From: Rhodopseudomonas palustris
GTDB lineage: Bacteria > Pseudomonadota > Alphaproteobacteria > Rhizobiales > Xanthobacteraceae
Reading direction: 5' to 3'
Assembly (NCBI RefSeq): GCF_013415845.1
Contig: NZ_CP058907.1
Span: forward strand, 3,162,001-3,226,000
DNA length: 64,000 bases
This document shows positions 1-9,736 of the stretch, one piece after another (position 1 is the first letter of the stretch; every line of letters starts with the position of its first letter). The notes under the pieces were generated by a model that made no database searches, was not told the DNA's origin, and saw only the letters and a program-made list of their open reading frames with translations. The position numbers and the translations under genes are program-made.

Positions 1-433
1 CCTGCGCGCCGACGATGCCGTGTCCGCCGAAGAAACTCTTCTCCCGGCTGAACATGTGCATCGAGCCCCCCTTGCCCTTGGAGTAGCCGCCGCGGCGCCC
101 GGTAAGTTCGGCCATCACGCCGTTGGCGTCCATGCCGCAGGCGAGCATGTGGCCGTGATCGCGATAGCCGGTGATCACCTGATCACCTTCGCGCAGCGCC
201 ATCTGCATGCCGACGACGACGGCTTCCTGGCCGATGTAGAGGTGGCAGAATCCGCCGATCGCACCCATGCCGTAGAGCTGACCGGCCTTCTCTTCGAAGC
301 GGCGGATCAGCAGCATTTCACGAAAAGCGCCGAGCTCCTGCTCCTTGGTGAAAGGCGGCACGTTCGATGGTGACGCTCCTCCGGCCTTGTCCTGTGTTGT
401 TTCCTTCGCGGCGCTCTTCTTGGGTGCGGCCAT
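1..433 (-). CDS. pdhA: Pyruvate dehydrogenase E1 component, alpha subunit (N-terminal part, cut by window edge)
   Basis: Encodes the thiamine-diphosphate-binding alpha chain of the E1 component, which decarboxylates pyruvate in the pyruvate dehydrogenase complex of the cytoplasm. Translating from the ATG at 433 gives about 144 residues: a short Lys/Ala-rich leader, then FREMLLIRRFEEKAGQLYG, GGFCHLYIGQEAVVVG, GYRDHGHMLACG and KGKGGSMHMF, and the start of the GGHGIVGAQ cofactor-binding segment. These are standard E1-alpha signatures. The gene runs off position 1, so the C-terminal half is not visible. It follows ftsB on the same strand, in the common alphaproteobacterial order eno-ftsB-pdhA, although eno here is several genes away. 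Confidence 0.96.
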   Translation of the reverse strand, partial: MAAPKKSAAKETTQDKAGGASPSNVPPFTKEQELGAFREMLLIRRFEEKAGQLYGMGAIGGFCHLYIGQEAVVVGMQMALREGDQVITGYRDHGHMLACGMDANGVMAELTGRRGGYSKGKGGSMHMFSREKSFFGGHGIVGAQ

Positions 434-585
434 GGCGATTCCGATAAGAGATGAGATGAGCCTCTCTATCGTAACTTATAGCGGCATGAAAGGATCGCTA
501 TGTCGCTGCGCGCAAATCAATATGCCGCAGTGCAGCGATACGAAACTTTCGAAATCGTTCGTCCAGATTTTTGGAATTTGCGCAC

Positions 586-903
586 TCAGCGCTGGGGTAG
601 CATCCGCACCAAGTCCGCCGGATTGGCGAAGTCGAGCTGATAGCGCACGCGTTCGTCGAGCATATCCGGGTCGATCCGGTCGGAGCGCAGCAGCGAGACT
701 CGCTGCTCGGCCTCGGCACGCTGCTGACGGAGTTGCACCAGTTCCGCGGTAAGCGCGGTGATTTCCTGGTCGAGCTCCTGCTGCGCCGTCAGGCCGTAGC
801 GGCCGGTGTAGGCGTTGACGCCGAAATAGCCGATCACGGCGGCAGCGATCGCGTACAGCGCGATTCCGGCGAGGATCGATTTGAGGCGACTGCGGGTGAC
901 CAT
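586..903 (-). CDS. ftsB: Septum formation initiator family protein (FtsB/DivIC-like)
   Basis: A 105-residue bitopic protein. It has a short cytoplasmic start (MVTRSRLKS), one hydrophobic membrane segment at about residues 9-28, then a heptad-rich coiled coil at about 40-75 (QELDQEITALTAELVQLRQQ) and a short tail. Length and layout match FtsB/DivIC, which bridges FtsL and FtsQ in the divisome. Its position just upstream of pdhA and in the neighbourhood of eno is the usual place for this gene in Rhizobiales. Sequence identity in this family is low, so the assignment rests on architecture and context. Confidence 0.85.
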   Translation of the reverse strand: MVTRSRLKSILAGIALYAIAAAVIGYFGVNAYTGRYGLTAQQELDQEITALTAELVQLRQQRAEAEQRVSLLRSDRIDPDMLDERVRYQLDFANPADLVRMLPQR

Positions 904-991
904 GGCCGGACCATGGGACAGCCCGGTTAACGCGCGGCTAACGCGGCAACTGTCCCGCCAGCTTTACAACCGGCGGGACAGGTGTCGGGCG

Positions 992-1552
992 TTATTTGTA
1001 CTGCTGGGCGACGAAGCCGGCGAAGGCGTCGATGTACTTCTGCAGAAACTCGCGGAGCGAGTCCTTGACCAGCGCACCGTCCTCGCCAAACGCATCGCCG
1101 ATGCCGCCGACATAGGCCTCCGGTTGCTGCAGCGTCGGCATGTTGAGAAATACCAGGCACTGCCGCAAATGGTGGTTGGCACCGAAGCCGCCGATCGCGC
1201 CGGGCGAGTTCGACAGCACGCCGGCAGGCTTCTTGTCGAAGCAGCTCTTGCCGTACGGACGCGAACCGACGTCGACGGCGTTCTTCAGCACGCCGGGAAT
1301 TGAGCGGTTGTATTCCGGCGTCACGAACAGCACGGCATCGGACGCCTTGATGCTGTCGCGGAATGCGGTCCAATCGGCAGGTGGCGCGTCGGTCTCAAGA
1401 TCCTGGTTGTACATCGACAGGCCGTGCAGCGTGACGATGTCGAGCTTCAGCGTGTCGGGCGCGAGCTTGCTCAGGGCCTGCGCGGTGCGCAGTGAATACG
1501 CCTGCTTGCGCAAACTGCCGACGACGGCGGCGACGCGATATGGTGGGGCCAT
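992..1552 (-). CDS. NADPH-dependent FMN reductase family protein (flavodoxin-like quinone/FMN reductase)
   Basis: A 186-residue flavodoxin-fold protein. The N-terminal phosphate-binding loop GSLRKQAYS (residues 12-20) and the PEYNRSIPGVLKNAVD segment (79-94) are the diagnostic FMN-contacting motifs of the NADPH-dependent FMN reductase family, whose members reduce FMN, quinones, azo dyes or chromate. No signal peptide is visible, so it should be cytoplasmic. It is separated by about 140 bp from the CoA-transferase gene upstream and by 88 bp from ftsB downstream. The physiological substrate cannot be deduced from sequence. Confidence 0.88.
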   Translation of the reverse strand: MAPPYRVAAVVGSLRKQAYSLRTAQALSKLAPDTLKLDIVTLHGLSMYNQDLETDAPPADWTAFRDSIKASDAVLFVTPEYNRSIPGVLKNAVDVGSRPYGKSCFDKKPAGVLSNSPGAIGGFGANHHLRQCLVFLNMPTLQQPEAYVGGIGDAFGEDGALVKDSLREFLQKYIDAFAGFVAQQYK

Positions 1553-1690
1553 TCAAATTCCTCCGTTAATCAATGAACAGTCGCGACGAGCCTAGACCGC
1601 TGCGATGACGGAGAAAGCGCAACATGCGAAAGTCGTCCGGCGATGACGTGGTTTTGATGGCCCCTCGCCGGCCCGGGCCCGCACGTCGCC

Positions 1691-2833
1691 CTATTCGGCC
1701 GCGGCACGGTTTCCCAGCACCTCATGGTTGTGTGCGCCGAGCTTGGGCGTGGCGAGCTCTGGATCCGGCCGCTGGCCGTCGAACAGGATCGGCAGGCCGG
1801 CGACCTTGAGGCCGGTGTCCGGCATCGTGCGCAACAGATCGGCCGCGGCGAGCTGTTCGGTGGCGGCAAGCTCGGCGATGTCATTGACCGGACTCACCGG
1901 CACGCCCGCGCTCTTGAAGGCAGCGAGCCAATCGGTTGCGCCGCGGGTCCTCAGCACCTCCTGCATCAGCGGGATCAGGACGGGGCGATACGCCTGCCGG
2001 TCGCGCACCCGCGCGAAGCGCTGGTCGGTGCTCCACTCCGGATGGCCGAGCACATCGGCACAGCGCGCGAACAGCCTGTCGTTGCCGGCCGCGATCACGA
2101 TCGGACGGTCAGCGGTCTCGAACACCTGATACGGTGCCAGCGTGCCGCTGGCGGTGCCATGGCGGACCGGCGGCTCGCCGTCGAGCAGATAGCCGCTGAG
2201 CGACATGTCGACCCAGCCGACTGCCGTGTCGAACAGCGAGGTGTCGATCACGCAGCCCTTGCCGGTGACGTGGCGCTGCTGCAGCGCTGCCAGCGCGCCG
2301 ATCACGCACCACTGCGCGGTGGCGCGATCGTTGATCGGCGGCGCGCAGAAGGTCGGCGGATGCTCGGGACCGCCGGTGAGCGACATCACCCCGCCATAGG
2401 CCTGCAGCAGCGGATCGAAGCCCGGCTCCTTGCTCAGCGGACCGGCTTTGCCGAACGCCCACACCGAGCAATAGATCAGCCGCGGATTGATCGCACACAT
2501 CACGTCCGGTCCGATGCCGCACGAAGCGACCACGCCGGAGCGCAGGTTCTGAATTAGGATGTCCGCATCCCGGACAAGCTGTTTGAGCCGCGCGACATCG
2601 TCCGGGTTCTTGATGTCCAGCGTCACCGAGCGCTTGTTGCGGTTGTAGGTGTGAAACAGCAGGGAGTCGCCGTCGACGAAGGGCGGGCCCCAATGCCGGG
2701 CATCGTCGCCGCCGTCGTGCTTCTCGACCTTGATCACCTCGGCGCCCATGTCGCCGAGGATCATACCGGCCATCGGCCCGGCGATCGCCTGCGCGATCTC
2801 GATCACTTTGATGCCGGCGAGCGGTCCACCCAT
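1691..2833 (-). CDS. Class III (CaiB/BaiF family) CoA-transferase
   Basis: A 380-residue enzyme of the family III acyl-CoA transferases, which move CoA between carboxylic acids. Seen: the N-terminal PLAGIKVIEIAQAIAGP nucleotide-binding region, GDMGAEVIKVEK (28-38), and the INDRATAQWCVIGALAAL stretch in which Asp169 aligns with the catalytic aspartate of formyl-CoA transferase. The start at 2833 (MGGPLAGIK) was chosen because the open frame upstream of it shows no family similarity. It is divergent from the LysE gene with a 92-bp gap that must hold both promoters. The acyl substrate is unknown. Confidence 0.9.
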   Translation of the reverse strand: MGGPLAGIKVIEIAQAIAGPMAGMILGDMGAEVIKVEKHDGGDDARHWGPPFVDGDSLLFHTYNRNKRSVTLDIKNPDDVARLKQLVRDADILIQNLRSGVVASCGIGPDVMCAINPRLIYCSVWAFGKAGPLSKEPGFDPLLQAYGGVMSLTGGPEHPPTFCAPPINDRATAQWCVIGALAALQQRHVTGKGCVIDTSLFDTAVGWVDMSLSGYLLDGEPPVRHGTASGTLAPYQVFETADRPIVIAAGNDRLFARCADVLGHPEWSTDQRFARVRDRQAYRPVLIPLMQEVLRTRGATDWLAAFKSAGVPVSPVNDIAELAATEQLAAADLLRTMPDTGLKVAGLPILFDGQRPDPELATPKLGAHNHEVLGNRAAAE

Positions 2834-2925
2834 TGCGGTCTCCGATTTCGTGTTATGTCTGTTGGCGCGCACTGTTTCAGGGGTGCGAGGCAAATTGCAA
2901 GTGTCTGTCAGGAGCGGAGCGTGCA

Positions 2926-3540
2926 ATGGTGACCGCCGAATTTCTCATCACCTCGCTGATCGTGGTCGCTTCGCCCGGAACCGGCGTGCTCTACACGGTC
3001 GCCACCGGGCTGTCGCGCGGGCCGCGGGCCAGCGCCATCGCAGCGTTCGGCTCGACCATCGGCATCGTGCCGCACATGGCGGCCGCGATCCTCGGTCTCG
3101 CCGCCCTGCTCCACACCAGCGCGGTAGCGTTCCAGCTCTTCAAATATCTCGGCGTCGCTTATCTGCTGTACATGGCGTGGAAGACGCTTGGCGAGCGCGG
3201 ACCGCTCAGCGTCGACAGCGACGTCGGAGCCCCCTCGGCGCTGCAGATGACGGTGACCGGCGTGCTGATCAACATCCTCAATCCGAAGCTGTCGATCTTC
3301 TTCCTCGCCTTCCTGCCGCAATTCGTCTCGGCCGATGATGCCCATCCGCTCGGACGAATGATCGAGCTCAGCGGCATCTTCATGCTGATGACGTTCGTAG
3401 TGTTCGTGATCTACGGCCTGTTCGCCGCGTGGCTGCGCGACCACGTCATCACCCGGCCGCAAGTGATGACCTGGCTCCGCCGCAGCTTCGCCGCCGCCTT
3501 CGTCGCACTCGGCGCCAAGCTGGCGACCGCGGAGCGGTGA
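2926..3540 (+). CDS. LysE family transporter (RhtB-like amino acid exporter)
   Basis: A 204-residue integral membrane protein of the LysE/RhtB superfamily, which exports amino acids or related small molecules. Seen: about six hydrophobic segments, the N-terminal SPGTGVLYTVATGLSRGPR motif, characteristic of the family loop after helix 1, and NPKLSIFFLAFLPQFV in the middle. The ATG at 2926 was chosen over upstream in-frame starts because the conserved first helix begins there and GGAG lies about ten bases upstream. Divergently transcribed from the CoA-transferase gene. A palindromic repeat follows the stop codon. Confidence 0.9.
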   Translation: MVTAEFLITSLIVVASPGTGVLYTVATGLSRGPRASAIAAFGSTIGIVPHMAAAILGLAALLHTSAVAFQLFKYLGVAYLLYMAWKTLGERGPLSVDSDVGAPSALQMTVTGVLINILNPKLSIFFLAFLPQFVSADDAHPLGRMIELSGIFMLMTFVVFVIYGLFAAWLRDHVITRPQVMTWLRRSFAAAFVALGAKLATAER

Positions 3541-3550
3541 GCTCATCCAG

Positions 3551-3637
3551 CGTCATTGCGAGCGAAGCGAAGCAAGCCAGAAATCCGGCGCACCGCCCGC
3601 TGGATTGCTTCGTCGGCTACGCCGCCTCGCAATGACG
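3551..3637. repeat. Intergenic palindromic repeat, family A, copy 1
   Basis: Begins with CGTCATTGCGAGCGAAGC and ends with the near-complement GCCTCGCAATGACG, with internal arms GAAGCAA and TTGCTTCG. The whole unit can fold into an extended hairpin between the converging LysE and oxygenase genes. The same termini recur at 5750-5831 and, degenerate, at 14861-14939. Such short mosaic palindromes are abundant in Bradyrhizobium and Rhodopseudomonas genomes. Confidence 0.85.
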
Positions 3638-3644
3638 AAGTGTA

Positions 3645-4448
3645 TCACGTCCGCGCGCGGATCTCGTTGAGCAGGAAGTTGCCGAGCCGCTTGCCGCGAT
3701 TGCGCAGCACCTTGAGAACGCCCTGGTCGACGAAATAGGTCAGCAGAATGCTGTCCCGCGTCTCAACGCCTGCAGGAACGGTGTCGGCTGAATGCCAGCT
3801 GTGCTTGTCGACCGCGAAGGCATAGCCCGAATTCGGCGCGAACTTCATTTGCCGCGCCTTCGGCATCGACCCGTCCGATAGAACATCATGGAAGATCGTG
3901 CCGATGTCGGTGTGGGCTTCGTCCCGCGGCAGATACAGCTGCACGGTGATGCCCTTCCAATGCGTGTCGGTATGCGGCGTAATCTTATAGCCGGGCACAT
4001 CGCGGGTCAGGATCGGGATCGGAAACATTCCGACGTCCTGCGCGTCCGGGCCAAATCGCTTCTCCAGCGCCGGCGCCAGCTTGCGGCGGAATGCGTTCTT
4101 CACCGGCTCCGAACACAGCGCATCTCCGACCATGCGCCAGACCGAGCGCTGCTGCGGCGGCAGGTGCCGGATGTATTCGGGAAACAAATCGATCTTCACG
4201 CGGGTATGGGTGCCGTCGGCGAGATCGTTGCCTTTGCTGCGGCCGTGCATCGGCCGGTAGTCGGTGTTGCGCGGCAGCGCCTGAAGCATCGCCGCGTACA
4301 CCAGCGCGGGAAAGATCCCGACAAATTCGAGGTGATAGAACGGCTCCATCACCACAGCGGCGGCCTCGATCGCACCGACGATGTGGTTGATCAACGCAGC
4401 GGTCGCCTCCGCCAGTTCCGACGGACGCTGCTCAGCCATCTGATCCAT
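3645..4448 (-). CDS. 2-oxoglutarate/Fe(II)-dependent oxygenase superfamily protein
   Basis: A 267-residue protein with the iron-binding facial triad of non-haem 2OG oxygenases: His159-x-Asp161 in ITPHTDTHWKG and a distal His in DKHSWHSAD (His216 or His219), followed by Arg231 in ETRDSILLTYF as the probable 2OG carboxylate ligand. Cytoplasmic, no signal peptide. The substrate is unknown; members hydroxylate proteins or small molecules. It lies downstream of the dehydrogenase gene on the same strand, separated by 84 bp that contain an inverted repeat (4471-4501), so it may have its own control. Confidence 0.75.
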   Translation of the reverse strand: MDQMAEQRPSELAEATAALINHIVGAIEAAAVVMEPFYHLEFVGIFPALVYAAMLQALPRNTDYRPMHGRSKGNDLADGTHTRVKIDLFPEYIRHLPPQQRSVWRMVGDALCSEPVKNAFRRKLAPALEKRFGPDAQDVGMFPIPILTRDVPGYKITPHTDTHWKGITVQLYLPRDEAHTDIGTIFHDVLSDGSMPKARQMKFAPNSGYAFAVDKHSWHSADTVPAGVETRDSILLTYFVDQGVLKVLRNRGKRLGNFLLNEIRART

Positions 4449-4470
4449 GCTGCTTTCCCTGCTTGCCGCT

Positions 4471-4501
4471 CTGGCTGAGACTAACTCTTGTTCTCAACCA
4501 G
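4471..4501 (-). other. Inverted repeat between the dehydrogenase and oxygenase genes
   Basis: Arms CTGGCTGAGA (4471-4480) and TCTCAACCAG (4492-4501) are separated by 11 bases. On the minus strand the RNA arms pair over all ten positions if one U-G pair is allowed. No T-tract follows on the minus strand, so a classic terminator is not supported. It could be an attenuating hairpin after the dehydrogenase gene or an operator 23 bp upstream of the oxygenase start. Confidence 0.45.
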
Positions 4502-4532
4502 AGCCAGCATGTTTCGCAGGCGATCGCGGCGA

Positions 4533-5666
4533 TTATTTGGTCGGATCGATCAGGTACTTTTCGCCCGTGGCGCGCTTGTTGTAGGCGGCGATGGCATCGA
4601 GGGTCAGAGCTTCCTTCAGCGACACGATCTTGGTGTAGTGGCTGGCGAAGGTAGTCTTGAGTTCGGCGGCAACGCGGGCGCGGAGCTTGGCCGCGTCGGC
4701 CGCACCGATCTTCTGCAGGAACGGGAACAGCAGCCAGCCGCCGGCCGCCCAGGCGAAGCCGAAATTGCGCACAATCTCGGTCGGCTTGGTATCGAGGCTG
4801 CCGTAGATGTACACCTGCTTCAGCACGTTCGAGCCATAGCGGCTGTACGGTCCGGTTGCGGTCTTGCCGATCGCGGCTTCCATGCAGCTCAGGATCTGGC
4901 CTGCGAGCCGGCCGCCGCCGATCGCGTCGAACGCGATGGTGGCTCCGGTCTTGACCAGCGCGTCTGTGAGATCATCGAGGAAGGTCGGCGCGGTGGAGTC
5001 GACCACGTACTTGGCGCCGATATCACGGAGCAGCTTGGCCTGCGCTTCGCTGCGGACGATGTTGACCAGATCGATGCCGTCCTTGAGGCAGATCCGGTTC
5101 AGCATCTGGCCGAGGTTCGACGCCGCGGCGGTGTGCACCAGCGCCTTGTGACCTTCGCGCTTCATCGTCTCGGTCATGCCGAGCGCGGTCAGCGGATTGA
5201 CGAAGCATGACGCGCCTTCGGCCGCGGTGGTGCCGTCGGCCAGCTTCAGACAGTCGGCCGCTTTGATCAGGCGATACTGCGCGTACATCGCGCCGCCGAT
5301 CATCGCCACGGTCTTGCCGAGCAGCGCCTGCGCTGCATCCGAGCTGCCGGCCTTGATCACCGTGCCGGCGCCCTCATTGCCCACCGGCATCGACTCGTCG
5401 AGCCGCGCGGCCATTGCCTTCATGGCGGCTTCGGGCACCTTGGCGGTGATTACCGGCGCGTCCGCCGTGCCGGACGCTTTCGCGGTCGACATGTCGGCGG
5501 CGCCGAACAGCAGGCCGAGATCGGAGGGATTGATCGGGGTGGCTTCGACCCGGACCACGACCTCGTCGGGGCCGGGCTCGGGAACGCTCACCGGCAGCAG
5601 CGAAACTTCGAGGTCACCGCTCGCCTTGATCAGCGAGCGCAGTTGCAGTCCGGTGGTCTCACTCAC
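4533..5666 (-). CDS. Zinc-binding alcohol dehydrogenase/quinone oxidoreductase family protein (MDR superfamily)
   Basis: A 377-residue medium-chain dehydrogenase/reductase. Seen: an N-terminal GroES-like domain (PGPDEVVVRVEATPINPSD, about 30-50), PVGNEGAGTVIKAG (94-107), and a C-terminal Rossmann domain with ALVHTAAASNLGQMLNRI and FDAIGGG. It lacks the catalytic zinc ligands of true alcohol dehydrogenases, so a zinc-independent quinone or enone reductase-like activity is more likely. It shares a strand with the oxygenase gene downstream. Substrate unknown. Confidence 0.85.
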   Translation of the reverse strand: MSETTGLQLRSLIKASGDLEVSLLPVSVPEPGPDEVVVRVEATPINPSDLGLLFGAADMSTAKASGTADAPVITAKVPEAAMKAMAARLDESMPVGNEGAGTVIKAGSSDAAQALLGKTVAMIGGAMYAQYRLIKAADCLKLADGTTAAEGASCFVNPLTALGMTETMKREGHKALVHTAAASNLGQMLNRICLKDGIDLVNIVRSEAQAKLLRDIGAKYVVDSTAPTFLDDLTDALVKTGATIAFDAIGGGRLAGQILSCMEAAIGKTATGPYSRYGSNVLKQVYIYGSLDTKPTEIVRNFGFAWAAGGWLLFPFLQKIGAADAAKLRARVAAELKTTFASHYTKIVSLKEALTLDAIAAYNKRATGEKYLIDPTK

Positions 5667-5749
5667 GCGTCGTCTCCCTGCTTGTTGTCAGCGCGGCCGC
5701 ACCTTGGGGCAGCCGCGCGCAGGGTTCAAGGCCGCGCTGATAACCTATC

Positions 5750-5831
5750 CGTCATTGCGAGGAGCGAAGCGACGAAGCAATTCAGTTCCGACATCCGGCC
5801 TCTGGATTGCTTCGCTTCGCTCGCAATGACG
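5750..5831. repeat. Intergenic palindromic repeat, family A, copy 2
   Basis: Starts CGTCATTGCGAGGAGCG and ends CGCTCGCAATGACG, with inner arms CGACGAAGCAATTC and GGATTGCTTCGCTTCG. Same termini as copy 1 at 3551. It lies between eno and the dehydrogenase gene, both on the minus strand, and could fold after the eno transcript. Confidence 0.88.
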
Positions 5832-5841
5832 CGGTTCTAGT

Positions 5842-7275
<1,434 letters not shown>

Positions 7276-7311
7276 CTAGGACGGCGGTAACGGAGACCAC
7301 AAGTTCAAGCC

Positions 7312-7788
7312 ATGTCGAAAACACCCCGCAAATCCGCCGCCTCCCCGTCCCTGCAGCTCGGCCAGGCCGTCGAATGGCCCGACCGGCCGGAAGCCGCCAA
7401 GCTCGACCGGGTGCCGAACCCGCAGAACGACACCAATTTCCTGGCGCGCTTCACCGCGCCGGAATTCACCTCGCTGTGCCCGGTGACCGGCCAGCCGGAT
7501 TTCGCGCATCTGGTGATCGATTACGTCCCCGGCCCGTGGCTCTTGGAGTCGAAGTCGCTGAAGCTGTACCTCGCCTCCTTCCGCAACCACGGCGCTTTCC
7601 ACGAAGACTGCACCGTGGCGATCGGCAAGCGGATCGCGACCGAGATCAAACCGAAATGGCTGCGCATCGGCGGCTACTGGTATCCGCGCGGCGGCATCCC
7701 GATCGACGTGTTCTGGCAGACCGGCAAACTGCCGAAAGACGTCTGGGTGCCCGATCAGGGCGTGCAGCCGTATCGCGGGCGCGGTTAG
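7312..7788 (+). CDS. queF: NADPH-dependent 7-cyano-7-deazaguanine (preQ0) reductase
   Basis: A 158-residue tunnelling-fold enzyme that reduces preQ0 to preQ1 in queuosine tRNA modification. Seen: the nucleophile Cys56 in [14 protein letters not shown] with the proton donor Asp63, the family motif ESKSLKLYL (79-87) for NADPH binding, and HEDC (97-100). The short single-domain length makes it a type I (B. subtilis-like) QueF rather than the two-domain E. coli type. The stop codon overlaps the end of the convergent nadE remnant. No queuosine partner genes are adjacent. Confidence 0.96.
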   Translation: MSKTPRKSAASPSLQLGQAVEWPDRPEAAKLDRVPNPQNDTNFLARFTAPEFTSLCPVTGQPDFAHLVIDYVPGPWLLESKSLKLYLASFRNHGAFHEDCTVAIGKRIATEIKPKWLRIGGYWYPRGGIPIDVFWQTGKLPKDVWVPDQGVQPYRGRG

Positions 7789-8130
7789 ACCCGCACGGTT
7801 TCGTCCACCAGCAGCGGCGGCTCGTACAGATAGCGGGTGGCGCGGCGTTTGGCTTCGATGTCTTTCCAGACGCGATGGATCTGGTCGAGCGTCAGCCCGG
7901 CCGCCGGCGCCGCGACATCCGCCGTAATGCCGGCATTGAGCGCATATAGGCACAGATCCATGCGCTGATACGGCAGCGAGAAGTAGAACTCTTCCTGGGT
8001 CTGCGGCAACGACCAGGTGTCGGGGGGCGGCGGCCGCTGCCGGATCTCCTGCGGCACGCCGAGATGATCGGCGAGCTGATAGAGCTGCGACTTGTAGAGG
8101 TGCGATCGGCTTGAAGTCGGCAGCGCCGTC
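7785..8130 (-). pseudogene. nadE: Remnant of NH3-dependent NAD+ synthetase (3' end only, frameshifted)
   Basis: The minus strand reads LYKSQLYQLADHLGVP, SLPQTQEEFYFSLPY and RMDLCLYALNAG to a stop at 7785. This is the C-terminal end of the NadE synthetase domain. Just upstream the similarity continues in another frame (DGAADFKPIA, 8101-8130), so the frame breaks near 8100-8103, and a TGA follows at 8143-8145. The ATP-binding N-terminal domain is absent; instead the sequence gives way to the mdoG promoter region. I read this as a degraded relic; a functional copy should lie elsewhere because NadE is normally essential. Confidence 0.8.
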
Positions 8131-8169
8131 GATCGACGTGCGTCAACGTCGCACGTCTCGCAACAGCGT

Positions 8170-8194
8170 GGAACTTTTCGCACTCGCGAACGTT
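8170..8194 (+). promoter_or_regulatory. Candidate EcfG (general stress response) promoter for mdoG-mdoH
   Basis: GGAAC at 8170-8174 and CGTT at 8191-8194 are separated by exactly 16 bases. This matches the alphaproteobacterial EcfG consensus GGAAC-N16/17-CGTT. The -10 element is 37 bp upstream of the TTG start of mdoG. The match is read directly; use by EcfG is inferred. Confidence 0.6.
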
Positions 8195-8230
8195 TGAACG
8201 GAACTGCAATGTTTAGGCGGAGAAGCGAGA

Positions 8231-9736
8231 TTGAACCGGCGGCAAGTTCTGACCGGGCTGGCGGCGTTGCCGCTGTTGCAGGCAAAGCCCGATCCCGCCG
8301 CGGCGGACCGCTCTTCCTCGATCGACTTCGATCCCTGGATGGTGCGCAAGCTGGCGCGCGAGCTGGCGAGCAAACCTTATGAGGCACCCGACGGCTCGTT
8401 GCCGGCCTCGCTGAACGATCTGAGCTACGACGCCTACCGGTCGCTGCGCTTTCGACCCGAGCGCGCCATCTGGCGTGCCGAGAACCTGCCGTTTCAGGTC
8501 CAGTTCTTCCACCGCGGCTTTCTCTACAAGAACCGGGTGACGATCTTTGAAGTCGCCGATGGCAAGGCGCGTCACGTGCCGTATCGCGCGGACGATTTCT
8601 CGTTCGGCGACGTCGCACCGCCGCCGGATGCCGATCTCGGTTTTGCGGGGTTTCGGATTCACGCGCCGCTGCAGCGTGCGGACTATTACGACGAGGTCAG
8701 CGCCTTCCTCGGAGCGGCCTACTTTCGCGCCGTCACCAAGGGCGAGCGTTACGGCCTCTCTGCGCGCGGCCTGTCGATCGACACCGGCCAGTCGAGCGGC
8801 GAGGAATTCCCGCTGTTCAAGACATTCTGGCTCGAGCGCCCTGCTCCGGGCGCATCATCGATGGTGGTGCATGCGCTGCTCGACAGCAAGAGCGTCGCCG
8901 GCGCCTACCGCTTCACCATCCGCCCCGGCGACACCACGGTGTTCGACGTCGAGATGGCGCTTTATCCGCGCGTCGATCTGCAGCATGCCGGACTGGCGCC
9001 GATGACCAGCATGTTTCTGTTCGGCCCCAACGATCCGGCCGATACTCCGGACTTTCGCGCCGCGGTGCATGATTCCGACGGGCTCGCGATCTTCAACGGC
9101 AGCGGCGAAGAGCTGTGGCGGCCACTGTGCAATCCGAAGGATCTGCAGATCAGCTCGTTCGGTGATCGCAACCCGCGCGGCTTCGGCCTGATGCAGCGCG
9201 AACGCAGCTTCGCCAACTATCAGGATCTCGAATCCCGGTACGAGTTGCGGCCGAGCCTGTGGGCCGAGCCGATCGGCGACTGGACCGATGGCGCCGTGAA
9301 GCTGATCGAGATTCCCACCCGCGAAGAGGTGCACGACAATATCGCGTCGTTCTGGGAGCCGAAGCAGCCGCTACGCGCCAAGGGCGAACACATCTACACC
9401 TATCGGCTGCACTGGGGACCGGATGCGCCGAAGCCCAAGGGGCTCGCGCGGTTCGTGCGGACCGGCATCAGCGCGCGCGGCGACAATGAACGGTTGTTCG
9501 TGCTCGATCTCGCCGGCGACCGGCTGAAGACCGTCGATGCCGCCGCGGTCCGCGGCGTAGTCACCGCCGACAAGGGCGAGATCCGCAATATCGTGACCCA
9601 GCCGAACCCGGCGATGGGCGGATGGCGGCTCAGCTTCGACCTCGCGCAGGCGCGAGCCCCGGTCGAATTGCGGGCGGTCGTGTGCGAGGGCGACGCGGCG
9701 GTCTCGGAAGTTTGGCTATACCGATGGACGCCGTGA
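8231..9736 (+). CDS. mdoG: Periplasmic glucan biosynthesis protein (MdoG/OpgG/OpgD family), Tat-type signal
   Basis: A 501-residue member of the periplasmic MdoG family, which acts on osmoregulated periplasmic beta-glucans. The N-terminus MNRRQVLTGLAALPLL has a twin-arginine at residues 3-4 followed by a hydrophobic core, so export is probably via Tat, as for OpgD. The family body is clear from FQVQFFHRGFLYKNRVTIFEV, YFRAVTKGERYGLSARGLSIDTG and the FGDRNPRGFGLMQRERSF loop. The start is TTG at 8231, preceded by GGCGGAG; no better in-frame ATG exists before the signal. It overlaps mdoH by 13 bp, implying one operon. Confidence 0.93.
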   Translation: MNRRQVLTGLAALPLLQAKPDPAAADRSSSIDFDPWMVRKLARELASKPYEAPDGSLPASLNDLSYDAYRSLRFRPERAIWRAENLPFQVQFFHRGFLYKNRVTIFEVADGKARHVPYRADDFSFGDVAPPPDADLGFAGFRIHAPLQRADYYDEVSAFLGAAYFRAVTKGERYGLSARGLSIDTGQSSGEEFPLFKTFWLERPAPGASSMVVHALLDSKSVAGAYRFTIRPGDTTVFDVEMALYPRVDLQHAGLAPMTSMFLFGPNDPADTPDFRAAVHDSDGLAIFNGSGEELWRPLCNPKDLQISSFGDRNPRGFGLMQRERSFANYQDLESRYELRPSLWAEPIGDWTDGAVKLIEIPTREEVHDNIASFWEPKQPLRAKGEHIYTYRLHWGPDAPKPKGLARFVRTGISARGDNERLFVLDLAGDRLKTVDAAAVRGVVTADKGEIRNIVTQPNPAMGGWRLSFDLAQARAPVELRAVVCEGDAAVSEVWLYRWTP

